Of a stretch of 64,000 nt of DNA, positions 20,501-31,034 are shown piece after piece. The notes beneath the pieces were generated by a model. The model had not been told where the DNA came from and ran no database searches. It saw nothing but the letters and a program-made list of their open reading frames with translations. The stretch covers positions 186,001 to 250,000 of the forward strand of contig JAFCMP010000235.1 of NCBI GenBank assembly GCA_017506865.1. The letters run 5' to 3'. Both the position numbers and the translations under genes were made by a program. The stretch is from Tribonema minus. Lineage: Eukaryota > Sar > Xanthophyceae > Tribonematales > Tribonemataceae. Positions within the stretch are counted from its first letter, which is position 1. Every line of letters begins with the position of its first letter.

Positions 20501-23500
20501 TTCTGTGGATCTCTCAGTCTGATATCTGGTACATGCTTATTCATATGGCAATAGCATCCACCGTGTTGCTCACAGTGCTGTCTGGTGAGAGATTTGATTT
20601 TCTTGCAACAAGTGAGGCATTGCTCATCTGGGCTCGTTCGCGCCCCAAGCAAGCCTTGTCACGCCGGAGCCGAGAATCATGGACCAGTAGCACACGCGCA
20701 CCCCCTGTATCCTGCTTATCCCCCCCCCTCCCCCCCCCCTGCCCGCCCCCATCCTCAGCGGGAGATACAGCTACATCCTCATGCCGCGGTGTGGGCCCAA
20801 CCTGTGCGAGCTCGTACGCTCGGCGCACGTCAAGAAGCGCGGCCTGGAGCTCAACGACGCGCTCAAGGACCTCGCAAAGCAGGTGCGCACGCCGCCGCCG
20901 CCGCTGCTGCCGCCGCTGCCGCCGCCGCTGCTGCCGCCACCGCCGTCGCCGCCGCTGCCGCCGCCGCTGCCGCCGCCGCTGCCGCCGCTGGCGATGGCGC
21001 TTGCACGTGTCGACGCGTTTCTCACGAGTACAGACCGGGTCGTGCTAGTGGCAGCGGGTGCGGTGTTGATGGTGACACGCTGTGCACTGCTGGCTGCCAC
21101 TGCCGCCGCCGCCAATGGCATGTGCGTGTAGACGCGTTCTCACGAGGCAGCACGATGCCGTGCTATTGGCGGCGGGTGCGGTGATGATGGTGCCACGTTG
21201 CGCACTGCTGGTTGCTGCCGCCGCTGAGAGCGCTTGCATGTGTCAACGCGTCTCTCACGACGAACGACGATGCCGTGGTTGCCCCGGCGGGTGCGGTGTT
21301 GATGGTGCTGCTGGCGACGGCCACGGCGGCGCGGCGCTCAATGACACACAGAGCACTGCTGGAGCGCCGAAGCCAGGGCGCCCTTCACCCGAACAAGCCG
21401 CATGTGACGCGGTTACGCGCAGCCACGCAGGAGCGGGGACAGTGGCATCGACCTAATGACCCGCTGTGCTCCACCTGCGCCGCCTGGGGCCGTGTCAGAG
21501 AGGTCGAGTTCTGGAGCCCGGGGGACGAGTGTCGCTGAGCCTGTTTGCCAGAAAACGAGGCTGCGCTGAGCGTCGCCTCGCGCGCAGCAGCGCCGCGTAG
21601 CACGCGCCATCTTGCGCAGCAGCCGCCACCTTCGCTGCGCGCGCTCAAGTGCTGAGCGCTGCTGTGTGATGCACCACGTCCGGCCGCCGCTCCTCGGCAG
21701 CAGACCTCGAATGCGCCGCCCGCTGCCGGTGTCTGTGCTGGTCGTCGCAACCCCTTTGAGTCACTCACTCACTCACTCACTCACCAAATCACTCACTTGC
21801 ACATGAACAGCGCGTGCGGCGTCGCCGACGCCGTCAGGAGCCTCCACGCGCCCGTGGTATATGGGTCACTCGTTTACTCACTGACTGACTCACTCACTCA
21901 CGCGATCGCGCGCGCAGGTCACCGATGTCGTCAAGAGCCTCCACGCGTCGGGCGTCATCTGGGGCAACGTGCAGCCCGCCAACTTTGTGCGCCACGCTGA
22001 CAACCCGCGCAGGTGCGTGCGCGACCCTAGTTAGGCACCTAGGTTAGGAAAATCTCGACCCTAAATTCAACTTTGTGCGCCACGCCACGCCGACCCGCTC
22101 GAATGCATGCGCAACCCTAGTTGCGCACCTAGGAGTTAATAATGTCAACCCTAATTTCAACTTTGTGCGCCACGCCGACAACCCCCGCAGGTGCACGCAC
22201 AACCCCAGGTAGGCACTTAGGATCAAGATGGCTTGACAGCAATTCAAACTCTGACTTGAACTCCTGAGCGGTATGACCCTGCCCTACCCCTACTTGCCTT
22301 GGCGCTAGGGTCATGATTGCTAGTGCTGAGCCTTGATGCGAGTCAGGGCTACCATTGGGGGCTAGGTCGATGACAATGTGCATCATCGTCATGCAGGGAC
22401 CGAGCCAGCACGCTATCTAACCAAGTCGCACACCTTCACCTCTGCCCCATGCCTTGTCCGTAACACTAGGGGTTAGGTTGCGATCAGTCATTGTCGCAAA
22501 TTGGTTCTGGTTGGCGCGTGTCACTTTCACGTTCATCTGTCCTGCACACGCAAGCAACCCACAAATGTGCTAGTTCATGTCAATCCTCCCTTGGGGTGCA
22601 AAATGTCCAGATAACCAGTGCACTTGAATGGCCAATTCGCGCCCCTCACCCCCCCCCCCCCCCCCGCCACCGGCGCCACAGGCTGCAGGCGATTGACTTT
22701 GACACCAGCACCAACATGCGCGAGGTGCGCCCGGGCCACCGGACGCTGGACAAGATGTGGTACAACGCCAGGTACTTGTGACAAGAACTTTGTACTTGAA
22801 GTACGACAGTCTTCCCTCATCCTCTCAAACAATGCCGGGGAGCGCATTACAACACATCGCTCGCTCACCGTGCGCCTGATGAAACGCCACTGTGTGCGCC
22901 GCTGATTCCCATGCAGCGTTCTCCTCACCAGCAGCGTGCATGCAGCGCATCTGGTGCACTTCCCCGCCTTCTAACACCCCCCCCCCTCCCCCCCCCTTCC
23001 CTCCCTCTTGAAACAACAAAATGCCGTCGCCGCAGCTTCATCAGCCCCCAGCGCGCGCGCTGGACGCTGGAGATGTCCCGCACATGCCCCGCGACCAAGT
23101 ATGAGGACGTCTGGGCACTGGGCATGGTCCTGTACTACATCATGTGCAACGAGGAGTACCCCATCTCCGTCGAGGCAGCGCTCGCCGGCGGCGGCCTCGC
23201 CTCCACGCGCAGCGTCGCCGCCGGTCCCGCCGCCGCCGCGGCGGATGATGACGTGCAGGTGCGTCTGCTTCGCGCCTGCGTTGAGCGTACTTGCAGCAGC
23301 CAGATTAAAATTTGGGTTGGGGGTAGGGTGAGGGGCAGGCCTTCGCGCAGAGCGCTGTTGCCGGTCCCTCCTAAAGGTCGGCGCTCCAATCACTTTCGCG
23401 CACGATTCCAACGGCGAGATGCGCGCGCAAACCTCATGCTCAACGCCCCTTCTTTTTCCTCGTGGTGAGCGCTGCTGCAGTCGTTCCAGGCGGAGTACAT

Positions 23501-26500
23501 TACGACTTGCATCAATCAACTTTTGTATACTTCGAAGTCGCGTGTTCTGATGTCCGATCAGCTTCACACCTGTCTCCAAACGACGAGACGCGTGCGCGTG
23601 TGCCGCGCTCACCTGTTGGTGGAAGGCATCCCTTGTCACCTAGAGCTCCACAATCTTCTGATTCGTTTTCAAAAAATAACTTTTTCTTCTTGTGCTGAGC
23701 GCTGCTGCAGGCGTTCCAGGCGGAGTACATGACGCTGGCGACGCGCGACGGCCTCATGAGCCCCGAGGCGATCCGGCTCGAGGAATCCGTGCGCGACTAC
23801 GAGACGGTTCACGCGCTCGCCATGCTGCCGGTGAGTGCATTTCCAGGGTTAGGGTTGGCGGCTAACCTACCAGTTTAGGGTTAGGGTATCGGTTAGGATT
23901 AGGGGTAGGGTTTGGGGTAGGGTTAGCCCGGAGGCGATCCGGCTCGAGGAGTCGGTGCGCGACTACGAGACGGTTCACGCGCTGGCCATGCTGCCGGTGA
24001 GTGTGTTTCTTAGTGTTAGAAAAAGGGTTAGGCTTAGAGCTAAGTTTAGGGTAGGGGTAGGGTAGAGGCAGGGTTAGGGTTAGGGTAGGGGTAGGGTTAG
24101 GGTTAGGGTTGGCCCGGAGGCGATCCGGGTCGAGGAGTCGGTGCGCGATTACGAGACGGTTCACGCGCTGGCCATACTGCCGGTGAGTCTGCTTTTCAGG
24201 ATGAGGGTAAGGATTGAGGTTACAGTTAGGGCGTAGCACGGACGCGATCCGCATTCGAGGACTCGGTGCACGACTGAGAGACACGGTTCACAAGCTGGCC
24301 GTGCTGCCGGTGCGGTGCATCCTATCATATGTGTCAAGTGAATACAATCTGGCTATCAGAGCACATTTTATCGATGCTTGAACTATATAAAATTGAAGTG
24401 CACGACAAAAGAGAGGCCTACGACCTGACCATGCTGCAGGTGAGAAGCGGGTCGCGTACACTCATGTACATATACAGCAGCGGCCTGCCCACATTAGACT
24501 TTCCACTTCAAAAGTGCTTCAGACTCATGTACTTGAAGTACACGTGTGCTGTCATGTGTGTACCCCTGACCGTTTACATTCGCCTAGATTACTGCTGCCG
24601 CTGCCGCCCCTCTCAATGTCTCCGGGCTTTGCGCCACACTGCCGCAGCCCAGCTTCAAGCCCGTCCTGCACACATCCGACCGCATCATCGACACGACGCC
24701 ATCGCGGCTTACAATAGGTCTAACCCTCAATGTTTACGTTTGTCCACAGCGCCGCCCCTTTCACCCCGTCTCTGCGTATTGCGCTGCACTGCGCCGCTGC
24801 AGCCGTCCTTCAAGCTCGTGCTGCACATGTCGGACCGCGTCATCGACGACGCCATCGCGTCATGCGATCAGGACTACCCCTCTTTGCTCACATTCGCCTA
24901 GCGCGCTGTTGCCGCCGCCGCCCCCCCTCTCACCCCTGTTCCGCGCTCTATGCCCCCCCCCCCCCCCCCCCCCGCCCCCGCAGCCGTCCTTCAAGCCCGT
25001 CCTGCACACTTCGGACCGCATCATCGACGACGCCATCGCGGCGTGCCTGCAAGCGCGCCCAGGCGACAGGCCGCACGCCAGCGACCTGCGCCGCTTCCTC
25101 GACGGCGCGCGCCAGCCGCTGGAACCCAAGAGGTGCGTTTGCTGAAACTTTGTTTCGCTGCGCCGACATCGCACAGCAGCTAACCCTAACCGTAACCCTA
25201 ACCCTAACCCTACTCCTACTCCTGATCGTAGCCCTAGTTCTAAGCGACCTGCGCCGCTTCCTCGACGGCACGTGCAAGCAGCTGGAGCCTAAGAGGCAGG
25301 TGTCGCTGCGCTAATGTCGCACATCGGCGATTCTTGAGTGTTCCCGTGCCATCTGCTGCACCTAGGCTGGTCTGAGGTCTTGTCGTCATTTGTCTGTGTT
25401 CTTGTCCTCATTGGGCGCGAGCGCGCACGGCGTAGTGGCGCCCTCTGCGTGCGACAACAACAGTGCTCAGCAGGAGAGCGCGCGCAGCCCGCTGCCAATG
25501 GTAGGCAGGTATCTCGCGCTATCCCCCCTTCCCCCGTCGCCCCCCCCCAGTGGTAGTATGCGCCTACATACCCCCCTCGCCAAACCCCATCAGTGAACCG
25601 CCGAGCCCTGCTGAGCTCCAACCCCACCTCCACGCCAACGCCACCTACACGCGCGCGCAACTCGCTCGCTGCATCACAGAGTGAGGCGCATCACCGAGGT
25701 GCTAGACAGGGAGACCGGCGCCGCGCTCGCCGCCGCTGCCATGGCCGCCAACGCCGCGGAAGACGCCGCCGGCGCCGCCGCCGCCGCCGGCGCCAGCCCC
25801 CCCGGCAGCAGCGGCCGCCGCCGCGGCAGCGCGCTGTCGCCGCAGCAGCAGCTGGCCGCCGACGCGTGCACGCTGGACACGCCGAGCGCGGCCGCGGAGG
25901 CGGTGGCGCGCATCGGCTACGACGTGCAGCGCGTGACCACAGTGCTTGACATCATGGCGCGCGGCGAGGACGAGTGCCCGCGGAAGATGGTGCTGGTGCC
26001 GCAGGCGCGCGCGTGAGTGCACAACCGTAACTGCCGTTTTGTGTAACTGCCGTCGTAGCAACCTGGCGTCCTCTGCAACTCACTGGCAAACTGTGACAGC
26101 AGAACGTGACAGCCCCTTCAGATGCGCGTCGGCGTCCTGCGAAACTCTGAATGCGCCATGCTCAAATCGAGTGGAAGACGGTGCTGGTGCCGCAGGCGCG
26201 CGCGTGAGTGCCCCTCGCCCCCGTACAACGACTGTTACTGTAACTGGAACGGCCACTGTTTGTAACTGCTGTGAGTGCTCGTAACCGCCATCTCAGTCCA
26301 TCTGTGACAGACCGTGACAGCCCCGTTAGATGTGCATTGGCGTCCTGCGAAACTGTGAATGCGCCGTGCTCAAATCGAGCGGAAGATGGTGCTGGTGCCA
26401 CAGGCGCGCGCTTGAGTGCCCGCAAGACAGAAAACTGTAACTGCCGTTTCTGCAATTGCCGTCTTTGCAACCTGGACGTCCGTGTTGTAAGTAGTTGCCA

Positions 26501-29500
26501 TGAGCAGCCTGGTTTGCGTGTCGCGAGCTGCACACCTGGGCTGCGTTTGCTGTGGATTCACCAACTTCAACCCACACCTCGACATGCGCGTCACCGCTCC
26601 GCAGGCTCAAGCACGCGGCGCCGTCGAGCTGGTTCCGCCCCACGGAGGCGGTGCAGCTGCTGTTCCTGTGCGAGGACTGCAACACTGCACCGAGAACAGC
26701 ATACTTCTATTTCAATTTTTCAGGCTACTTGACTGCTCGCCACGACGCGATGGATATACTTCGCAACTTCAATCAAACTTCAACATGCGCGTCGCCGCTC
26801 CGCAGGCTCAAGCACGCGGCGCCGTCGAGCTGGTTCCGCCCCACGGAGGCGGTGCAGCTGCTGTTCCTGTGCGAGGACTGCAACACTGCAACGAGAACAG
26901 CATACTTCTATCTCAATTTTCAGGCTACTTGACTGCTCGCCACGACGCGATGGATATACTTCGCAACTTCAATCAAACTTCAACATGCGTGTCGCCGCTC
27001 CGCAGGCTCAAGCACGCGGCGCCGTCGAGCTGGTTCCGCCCCACGGAGGCGGCGCAGCTGCTGTTCCTGTGCGAGGACTGCAACACTGCAACGAGAACAG
27101 CATACTTCTATCTCAATTTTCAGGCTACTTGACTGCTCGCCACGACGCGATGGATATACTTCGCAACTTCAATCAAACTTCAACATGCGTGTTGCCGCTC
27201 CGCAGGCTCAAGCACGCGGCGCCGTCGAGCTGGTTCCGCCCCACGGAGGCGGTGCAGCTGCTGTTCCTGTGCGAGGACTGCAACGAGGTCGTGCCGTGCG
27301 GGCCCGCGGGGCGCGGCTTTGCCGTCAAGCGCCCCGCCGAGTTCACCTCGTACCCCGCGCTGCTCGAGGTGCGTACATGCCTACTGTAGACAAATTATTT
27401 GCCCGCTAAACACATAGCCTTACCTACCCTGCCCCTTGACCATCGGGCGTGCTTGTGGTTGTGCGGATGTGCTGGTGTCCATCATCCAAAGTTATTGATA
27501 TGTGCCTACATGGCATCTTTCTGCTTTGCGGCTTTGCCGTCAAGCGCCCCGCCTAGTTCACCTCGTACCCCGCGCTGCTTGAGGTGAGACTTCCGCCCAT
27601 CTATATGTGCATCCACTCAGACACCCATCTACACGCCTACCCCTCACCCTGGCCCTACCCCCTACCAATCGAGAGGCGCCGGTACCCAAGTTAGCACATT
27701 CGCACCTGCGTGTCTCGTGGCTTTTTGCCGTCAAGCCCCCCGCCGAGTTCCCCTCGTACCCCGCGCTGCTCGAGGTGAGAGACCCTTCTGCTCATCTACC
27801 TGTAAGGCACGCATCTGGGTGCAGCGCCCCTGACCCCAGCCTCAACCCTACCGCTAGATGTGTCTGTGTGTGTAGACGTACGTGCCTGCGGCTTTGCTGT
27901 CAAGCGCCCCGCCGTTACCACGCACCTCGTACACCGCACAACTTGAGGTGAGGTGCTCGTGCCAACCTACATGCGCATCTGCGTAGACGTCAATTCGTGC
28001 ACTCACCAAGTTGGACGCCACATGTGCCTGTACCGTCACTTGCAGCAATGTAGTCATACCTACCTATCTAGCCTCGGGGAGGCGCGTCATGCGGCCCGCC
28101 AATCTCAGAGGTAAGACGCTCTCCCATCTGCGCTGGTACTTGCCTAAACTCCCATCTACATGCCTGCCCCTGATTGCAACCCTAACCTTTACGCTGCGTT
28201 CTCGTCATCGCCGCGAGTCTGCGCTCAGAACTTGGGTACCCTAACCCTAGCCCCAACCTGACATTAACCTACCCCTAACCTCAACCCGCTAACCCCCTCT
28301 CCCCCCTCCCCGTCACGCCCCGCCGCAGCTGAGCCTTCGCTGCGCGTGCGTCGCGGGCGCGCCCGTGCTGCAGCAGGACCTCCCGCCCGACGCCTTCAAC
28401 CTGCCGCTCGTCGTCCCGCACTTCAAGGCGCCCGTGGACGGCCGCGACCTGCGCCGCGCCTACGACTTCCTGCTCGGCGGCGACGCGCGCGACAGGCTGC
28501 GCGAGGTGCGGCGCGAGGTGCTGCGCGCGGACGCGCTCGGGCTCTTTGAGCTCGGCGCCGCCGCCGCCGACGCCGCCGCCGCGCCGCGCGAGGGCTCCAA
28601 CCACATCTACGAATCGTGAGTGGTGCCGGTGGTCGGTCGAGCAAGTGCGCGTTTCTTCACCTCTATGCCGCTTGTTGTAGTATGCTACCATTGCCGCCAT
28701 TGCATGGTGCGCTGCCGCCGCCGCCGCGCTGCGCGAGGGCTCCGACCACATCTACGAATCGTGGGTGGTGGTGGTCGCTCGGTCGCGCGGGCGTTTCGCT
28801 TGCCTCCGTGCCTCTTGTCGTAGTATGCAATTATTGCCGCAATTGCGAGGTGCTGCGAGCGAACGCGTTCGGGCTCTTTGAGCTCGGCGCTGCTGCCGCC
28901 GCCGCCGACGACGCCGCCGCCGCGCCGCGCGAGGGGCTCCAATCACATCTACGAATCGTGAGTGCCGGCCGGTCGGTCGAGCGCGCTTTTTGCCTCTGTG
29001 CCTTGTTGTCTGTTGTGGCGCGGGGAGCTGCGCGCGGGCGTGCTGGGCCGGTGTGTTCAGCTCGTCGTAAAAATTCCCCCCCCCCCCCCCCCCCCCAAAC
29101 TTCACCACCCCTCCAACTTCAACACTGCTCACCCCTTCAACCCCCTCCCTCCCCCCTTCCCCCTCCCCCCCCCCGCAGCTACCACGACATGCTGGACTAC
29201 CTGGACGAAACCCACCCCGGCTGGAAGCAGCACATGGGCGAACTCAAGCGCGCCCCCGGCCACGACGGCGGCGTGCGCTGGTGCTGCGCCAGCTGCCACC
29301 CGCGCCACTGCCGCAAGCCGCTGGCGGCGCCCGGGCTGCCCGCGGCCGTGCCTGCGGGGGGCAAAGAGTGAGTCGACGCACTAGAAACAGTGTGCCATCT
29401 GCCCTCGCCAATAGTAGTGCTCCCCTTAAGTCCCACGAAGACTTTGTGCACGCGCGCGCCGCCGACTGCCGAGACCATTGAATCCCGCACAGCGGCGCGA

Positions 29501-30539
29501 GCCGGAGGCGCGGCTGCTGCCGCTGCCGTGCGGCGTTCTGTCCGGTGCAGCTGCTGCTGCTGGGCGCGCGGCATGGCGACGATGCGCGCCGCTTGCAGCG
29601 GTTGTGGGCCGCGTCAGCGAGTGATCGGCGCCTGCGCATGCTGCGCGTCCTGTGACCCCCCCCCCCCTCTCTCTGTGGTGACCCTGGCTGTACCGCTGAG
29701 CTGAAACGTTTGAGCACAGCCGACAGGGCGGCCTGATGGGGGGGGTGCCAGTGCTCATGAGCTTGTGCCCCCCCCCCCCTTCTGGCGTGCCATCGCTAAA
29801 AAGCTTGTGCACACTTCGAAGGGCGGCCACCCCTCTCCTGAGGCGCCAGGTCTCCACATCTCCCCCTGACCGCACGCCGTCGTCATCGCTCTGTGCCCGC
29901 TGCAGCGAGAGCGAGGCACTGGACGACAGCACCAGTGGCGCGGCGGCGCGCGCGGCCGCGGAGGACGAGCCGTTCCGCGCGGCGCGCGACGCGGCGGCGG
30001 CCGCGGCGGCGGAGAGGGCGGCCAAGCAGGGCTTCCTGCAGCGGCAGGTGCGTACCTGAAGTGCCATACTTGAGGTGCATGGCATGCATCACCGCTCCGA
30101 GCGCCCTCTGCTGCACATGCGTACCCTGATGAATGCACTCAAAAACGCGCTCCACACGGACGCGTACTGCAGCGTCTGGGCCCCTCCACGCCCCCCAATG
30201 TGTGCCTGTGCGGCCTCGCGTGTGCCAAACATCATGCTTTCCACCGCCGAGCGCCTGATGCCACTCGCATCTCGCAAGCGCGCCGCCACGTGCGCTGAAC
30301 GCGCTGGACTCGCACGCCCCCTCACGCCGCGCGCGCCCTCTCCGCCGCCACTGCCGCCGCCGCCGCCGCCGCCGCAGGTGCGCAAGATGTGCGAGATCAT
30401 GCTGCGCAAGGCGGCGCCGTACGTCGTCGCCAGCAAGAAGGCGGCGCAGGCTGCGCAGCAGCTCGGCGGCGGCGGCGGCGGCGGCGTCAAGCGACTCACG
30501 GCGGACGAGCACGCGAGCGCCGTCGCGCCCAACAAGTAG
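17512..30539 (+). CDS. Gene 2: predicted pseudokinase with large C-terminal module, 16 exons, 885 aa
   Basis: Exons: 17512-17730, 17955-18047, 19167-19298, 20093-20229, 20759-20882, 21918-22012, 22682-22771, 23036-23258, 23711-23830, 24984-25132, 25680-26012, 27206-27368, 28329-28615, 29179-29367, 29906-30047, 30378-30539. Phases agree at every junction. The start is the ATG at 17512 (MAGGKRLDD); the stop is TAG at 30537. A helical N-terminus (residues 1-104) precedes a protein kinase fold (about 125-461) with degraded catalytic motifs, then about 420 residues of C-terminal module. The exon 2 acceptor (17954/17955) was chosen for phase and is the least certain site; a further small exon between 18048 and 19166 is possible. 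It probably acts as a scaffold or allosteric regulator rather than as an enzyme. Confidence 0.82.
20231..20480 (+). repeat. Copy of gene 2 exon 4 3' end plus short near-palindromes
   Basis: At 20316-20377 the exon 4 end (LAKRQHVVDLIQGFTHETSL) is repeated as LAKRQQVVNLIQGFTHETSL with the same GTGAGT donor and the same following GGCAGCGCTCATGCG-type block. It is downstream of the real donor at 20230. Five ACTTCAAGTTGAAGTG-like near-palindromes crowd 20268-20485. Confidence 0.85.
21750..22210 (+). repeat. Copies around gene 2 exon 6 and ACTC microsatellite
   Basis: An acceptor-side copy of exon 6 (VADAVRSLHAPVVYG) lies at about 21812-21866. Donor-side copies of its end (NFVRHADNPR) lie at about 22062-22100 and 22158-22200, beyond the real donor at 22013. 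ACTC tetranucleotide runs at 21758-21800 and 21875-21902 precede the first copy and the real exon respectively, so the microsatellite was probably part of the duplicated unit. Confidence 0.75.
23460..24445 (+). repeat. Arrays of gene 2 exon 9 copies with TTAGGG spacers
   Basis: One acceptor-side copy (about 23466-23512, ending in GTGAGCGCTGCTGCAG plus the first exon bases) precedes the real exon 23711-23830. Donor-side copies of LEESVRDYETVHALAMLP plus GTGAGT follow at about 23928-24003, 24113-24187 and 24236-24313, and a remnant (AYDLTMLQ) at 24417-24445. Decay increases with distance from the exon. Spacers are TTAGGG-rich. Confidence 0.85.
24640..25300 (+). repeat. Copies flanking gene 2 exon 10
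   Basis: Acceptor-side copies of PSFKPVLHTSDRIIDDAIAA lie at about 24640-24712 (frameshifted) and 24797-24870 (reads PSFKLVLHMSDRVIDDAIAS), before the real exon at 24984. A donor-side copy of DLRRFLDGARQPLEPKR lies at 25246-25300 (reads DLRRFLDGTCKQLEPKR). Between the exon and that last copy are CCCTAA strings at 25181-25211. Confidence 0.85.
26130..26420 (+). repeat. Two donor-side copies of gene 2 exon 11 end
   Basis: Copies of RKMVLVPQARA plus GTGAGTGC-type donor lie at about 26168-26208 and 26378-26416, after the real exon end at 26012. The units are about 205 bp and also share a CGTGACAGCCCC...GCGTCCTGCGAAACT block (near 26107-26150 and 26316-26353). Confidence 0.8.
26560..27290 (+). 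repeat. Exact 200-bp tandem array of gene 2 exon 12 acceptor and 5' part
   Basis: Three copies of acceptor plus the first 27 or so codons of exon 12 (LKHAAPSSWFRPTEAVQLLF, then LCEDCN) precede the real exon at 27206-27368. The marker GCTACTTGACTGCTCGCC begins at 26724, 26924 and 27124, an exact 200-bp period. Copies differ by only a few bases (for example GCGGTG/GCGGCG in the Ala-Val/Ala-Ala codons). After CEDCN each copy diverts into CACTGCAACGAGAACAGC-type intron sequence. Confidence 0.92.
27520..27960 (+). repeat. Three donor-side copies of gene 2 exon 12 3' end
   Basis: Copies of FAVKRPAEFTSYPALLE plus GTGAG/GTGCG donor lie at about 27526-27584 (with an in-frame stop), 27717-27780 and 27885-27953 (decayed), about 180-190 bp apart, following the real donor at 27369. 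Confidence 0.85.
28700..28968 (+). repeat. Two donor-side copies of gene 2 exon 13 3' end
   Basis: Copies at about 28705-28763 and 28845-28963 repeat the end of exon 13 (VLRADALGLFELGAAAADA ... HIYES). The second is long and reads VLRANAFGLFELGAAAAAAD before a one-base slip near the donor. Both follow the real donor at 28616. Confidence 0.8.
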
Positions 30540-30657
30540 CCGCGCCGCCGCCGCAGCAGCAGCGGCGGCAGCGGCGCGCCGCGGCGTGCCGCCACCATCC
30601 ACGGCAGCGATCGTTCATAGCAGCGATCCCACACCCCCGCTCATAGGCAAGGGGGGA

Positions 30658-30701
30658 GGGGGGGGGGGGCGTGCACGCGCGCGTGCACGCCCCCCCCCCC
30701 C
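30658..30701. terminator. 44-bp perfect palindrome just after gene 2
   Basis: Twelve G, then a 20-bp self-complementary core (CGTGCACGCGCGCGTGCACG, 30670-30689), then twelve or more C. It lies about 119 bp after the gene 2 stop codon. It could form a very stable hairpin in RNA, or a cruciform or Z-like structure in DNA (the core alternates purine and pyrimidine). A role in 3'-end formation or in separating two convergent genes is inference only. Confidence 0.5.
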
Positions 30702-31034
30702 CCCCCTCCGAGCGGGCAACCGAATGACTGATTCGACGGTCAGGGTGCCGCAGAGGTTCTCACTTGTGAGCTGCGAGCCCTGCCGTTCACGGCCCAGCCG
30801 CCGCCACCCCTGGTGCTGGGGTGTATTCTACCCCCAGCTCAAGGGCTTCGCTTCTAGAGTCAGGGGCCTGTAACCCCCCTGCTCGGCGAGTTTTTTCCGG
30901 CTGTGCCCCGGCAGTCCCCGCCCCCTGCGCGCTTGCGCCAGAGATTGTTTCTTCGCCCGCCCTACTTCACCGCCGCCTGCGCTCGGGCTCAATGCAGCCG
31001 CGCCGGGCAGCGTGCCAACGCGCTGTGAATTTTA

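Larger units (their letters stand above)
19167..25132 (+). other. Gene 2 segment: kinase-like fold lacking catalytic residues (exons 3-10)
   Basis: Kinase landmarks run in order. The glycine loop is degenerate (TTAGTSELFSAVLSHKG). VMLKRR at residues 149-154 gives the candidate ATP lysine K152. The hinge is YSYILMPRCGPNLCELV. The catalytic loop is GVIWGNVQPANFV, where family members have H-R-D-x-K-x-x-x-N; N252 stands at the catalytic Asp position. The metal motif is IDFDTS (DFD, not DFG; D272). A degenerate APE is SFISPQ. Helix F is YEDVWALGMVLYYIM and the fold ends in ACLQARPGDRPHASDLRRFL. The substitutions argue for a pseudokinase; the fold itself is convincing. Confidence 0.85.
25680..30539 (+). 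other. Gene 2 segment: C-terminal module (exons 11-16)
   Basis: After a helical, Ala-rich exon 11 come ECPRKMVLVPQ and then SSWFRP and VQLLFLCEDCNEVVPCGPAG (exon 12), ELRR-type helices (exon 13), YHDMLDYLDETHPGWKQHMG and GGVRWCCASC (exon 14), an Ala/Arg helix (exon 15) and a final helix, Gly run and basic tail (exon 16). The order CPR-x-P, W-F-x-P, L-x-x-L-C-E, then L-D-x-x-x-P-x-W and dG-x-x-x-W-x-C resembles a module I recall at the end of some Roco-type and kinase-containing signalling proteins. That is a weak recollection, not a firm family call. Confidence 0.5.

Noticed and set aside
26560..27290. CRISPR array
   Set aside because: The 200-bp units hold exon sequence with no short-repeat/spacer structure, and the context is eukaryotic.
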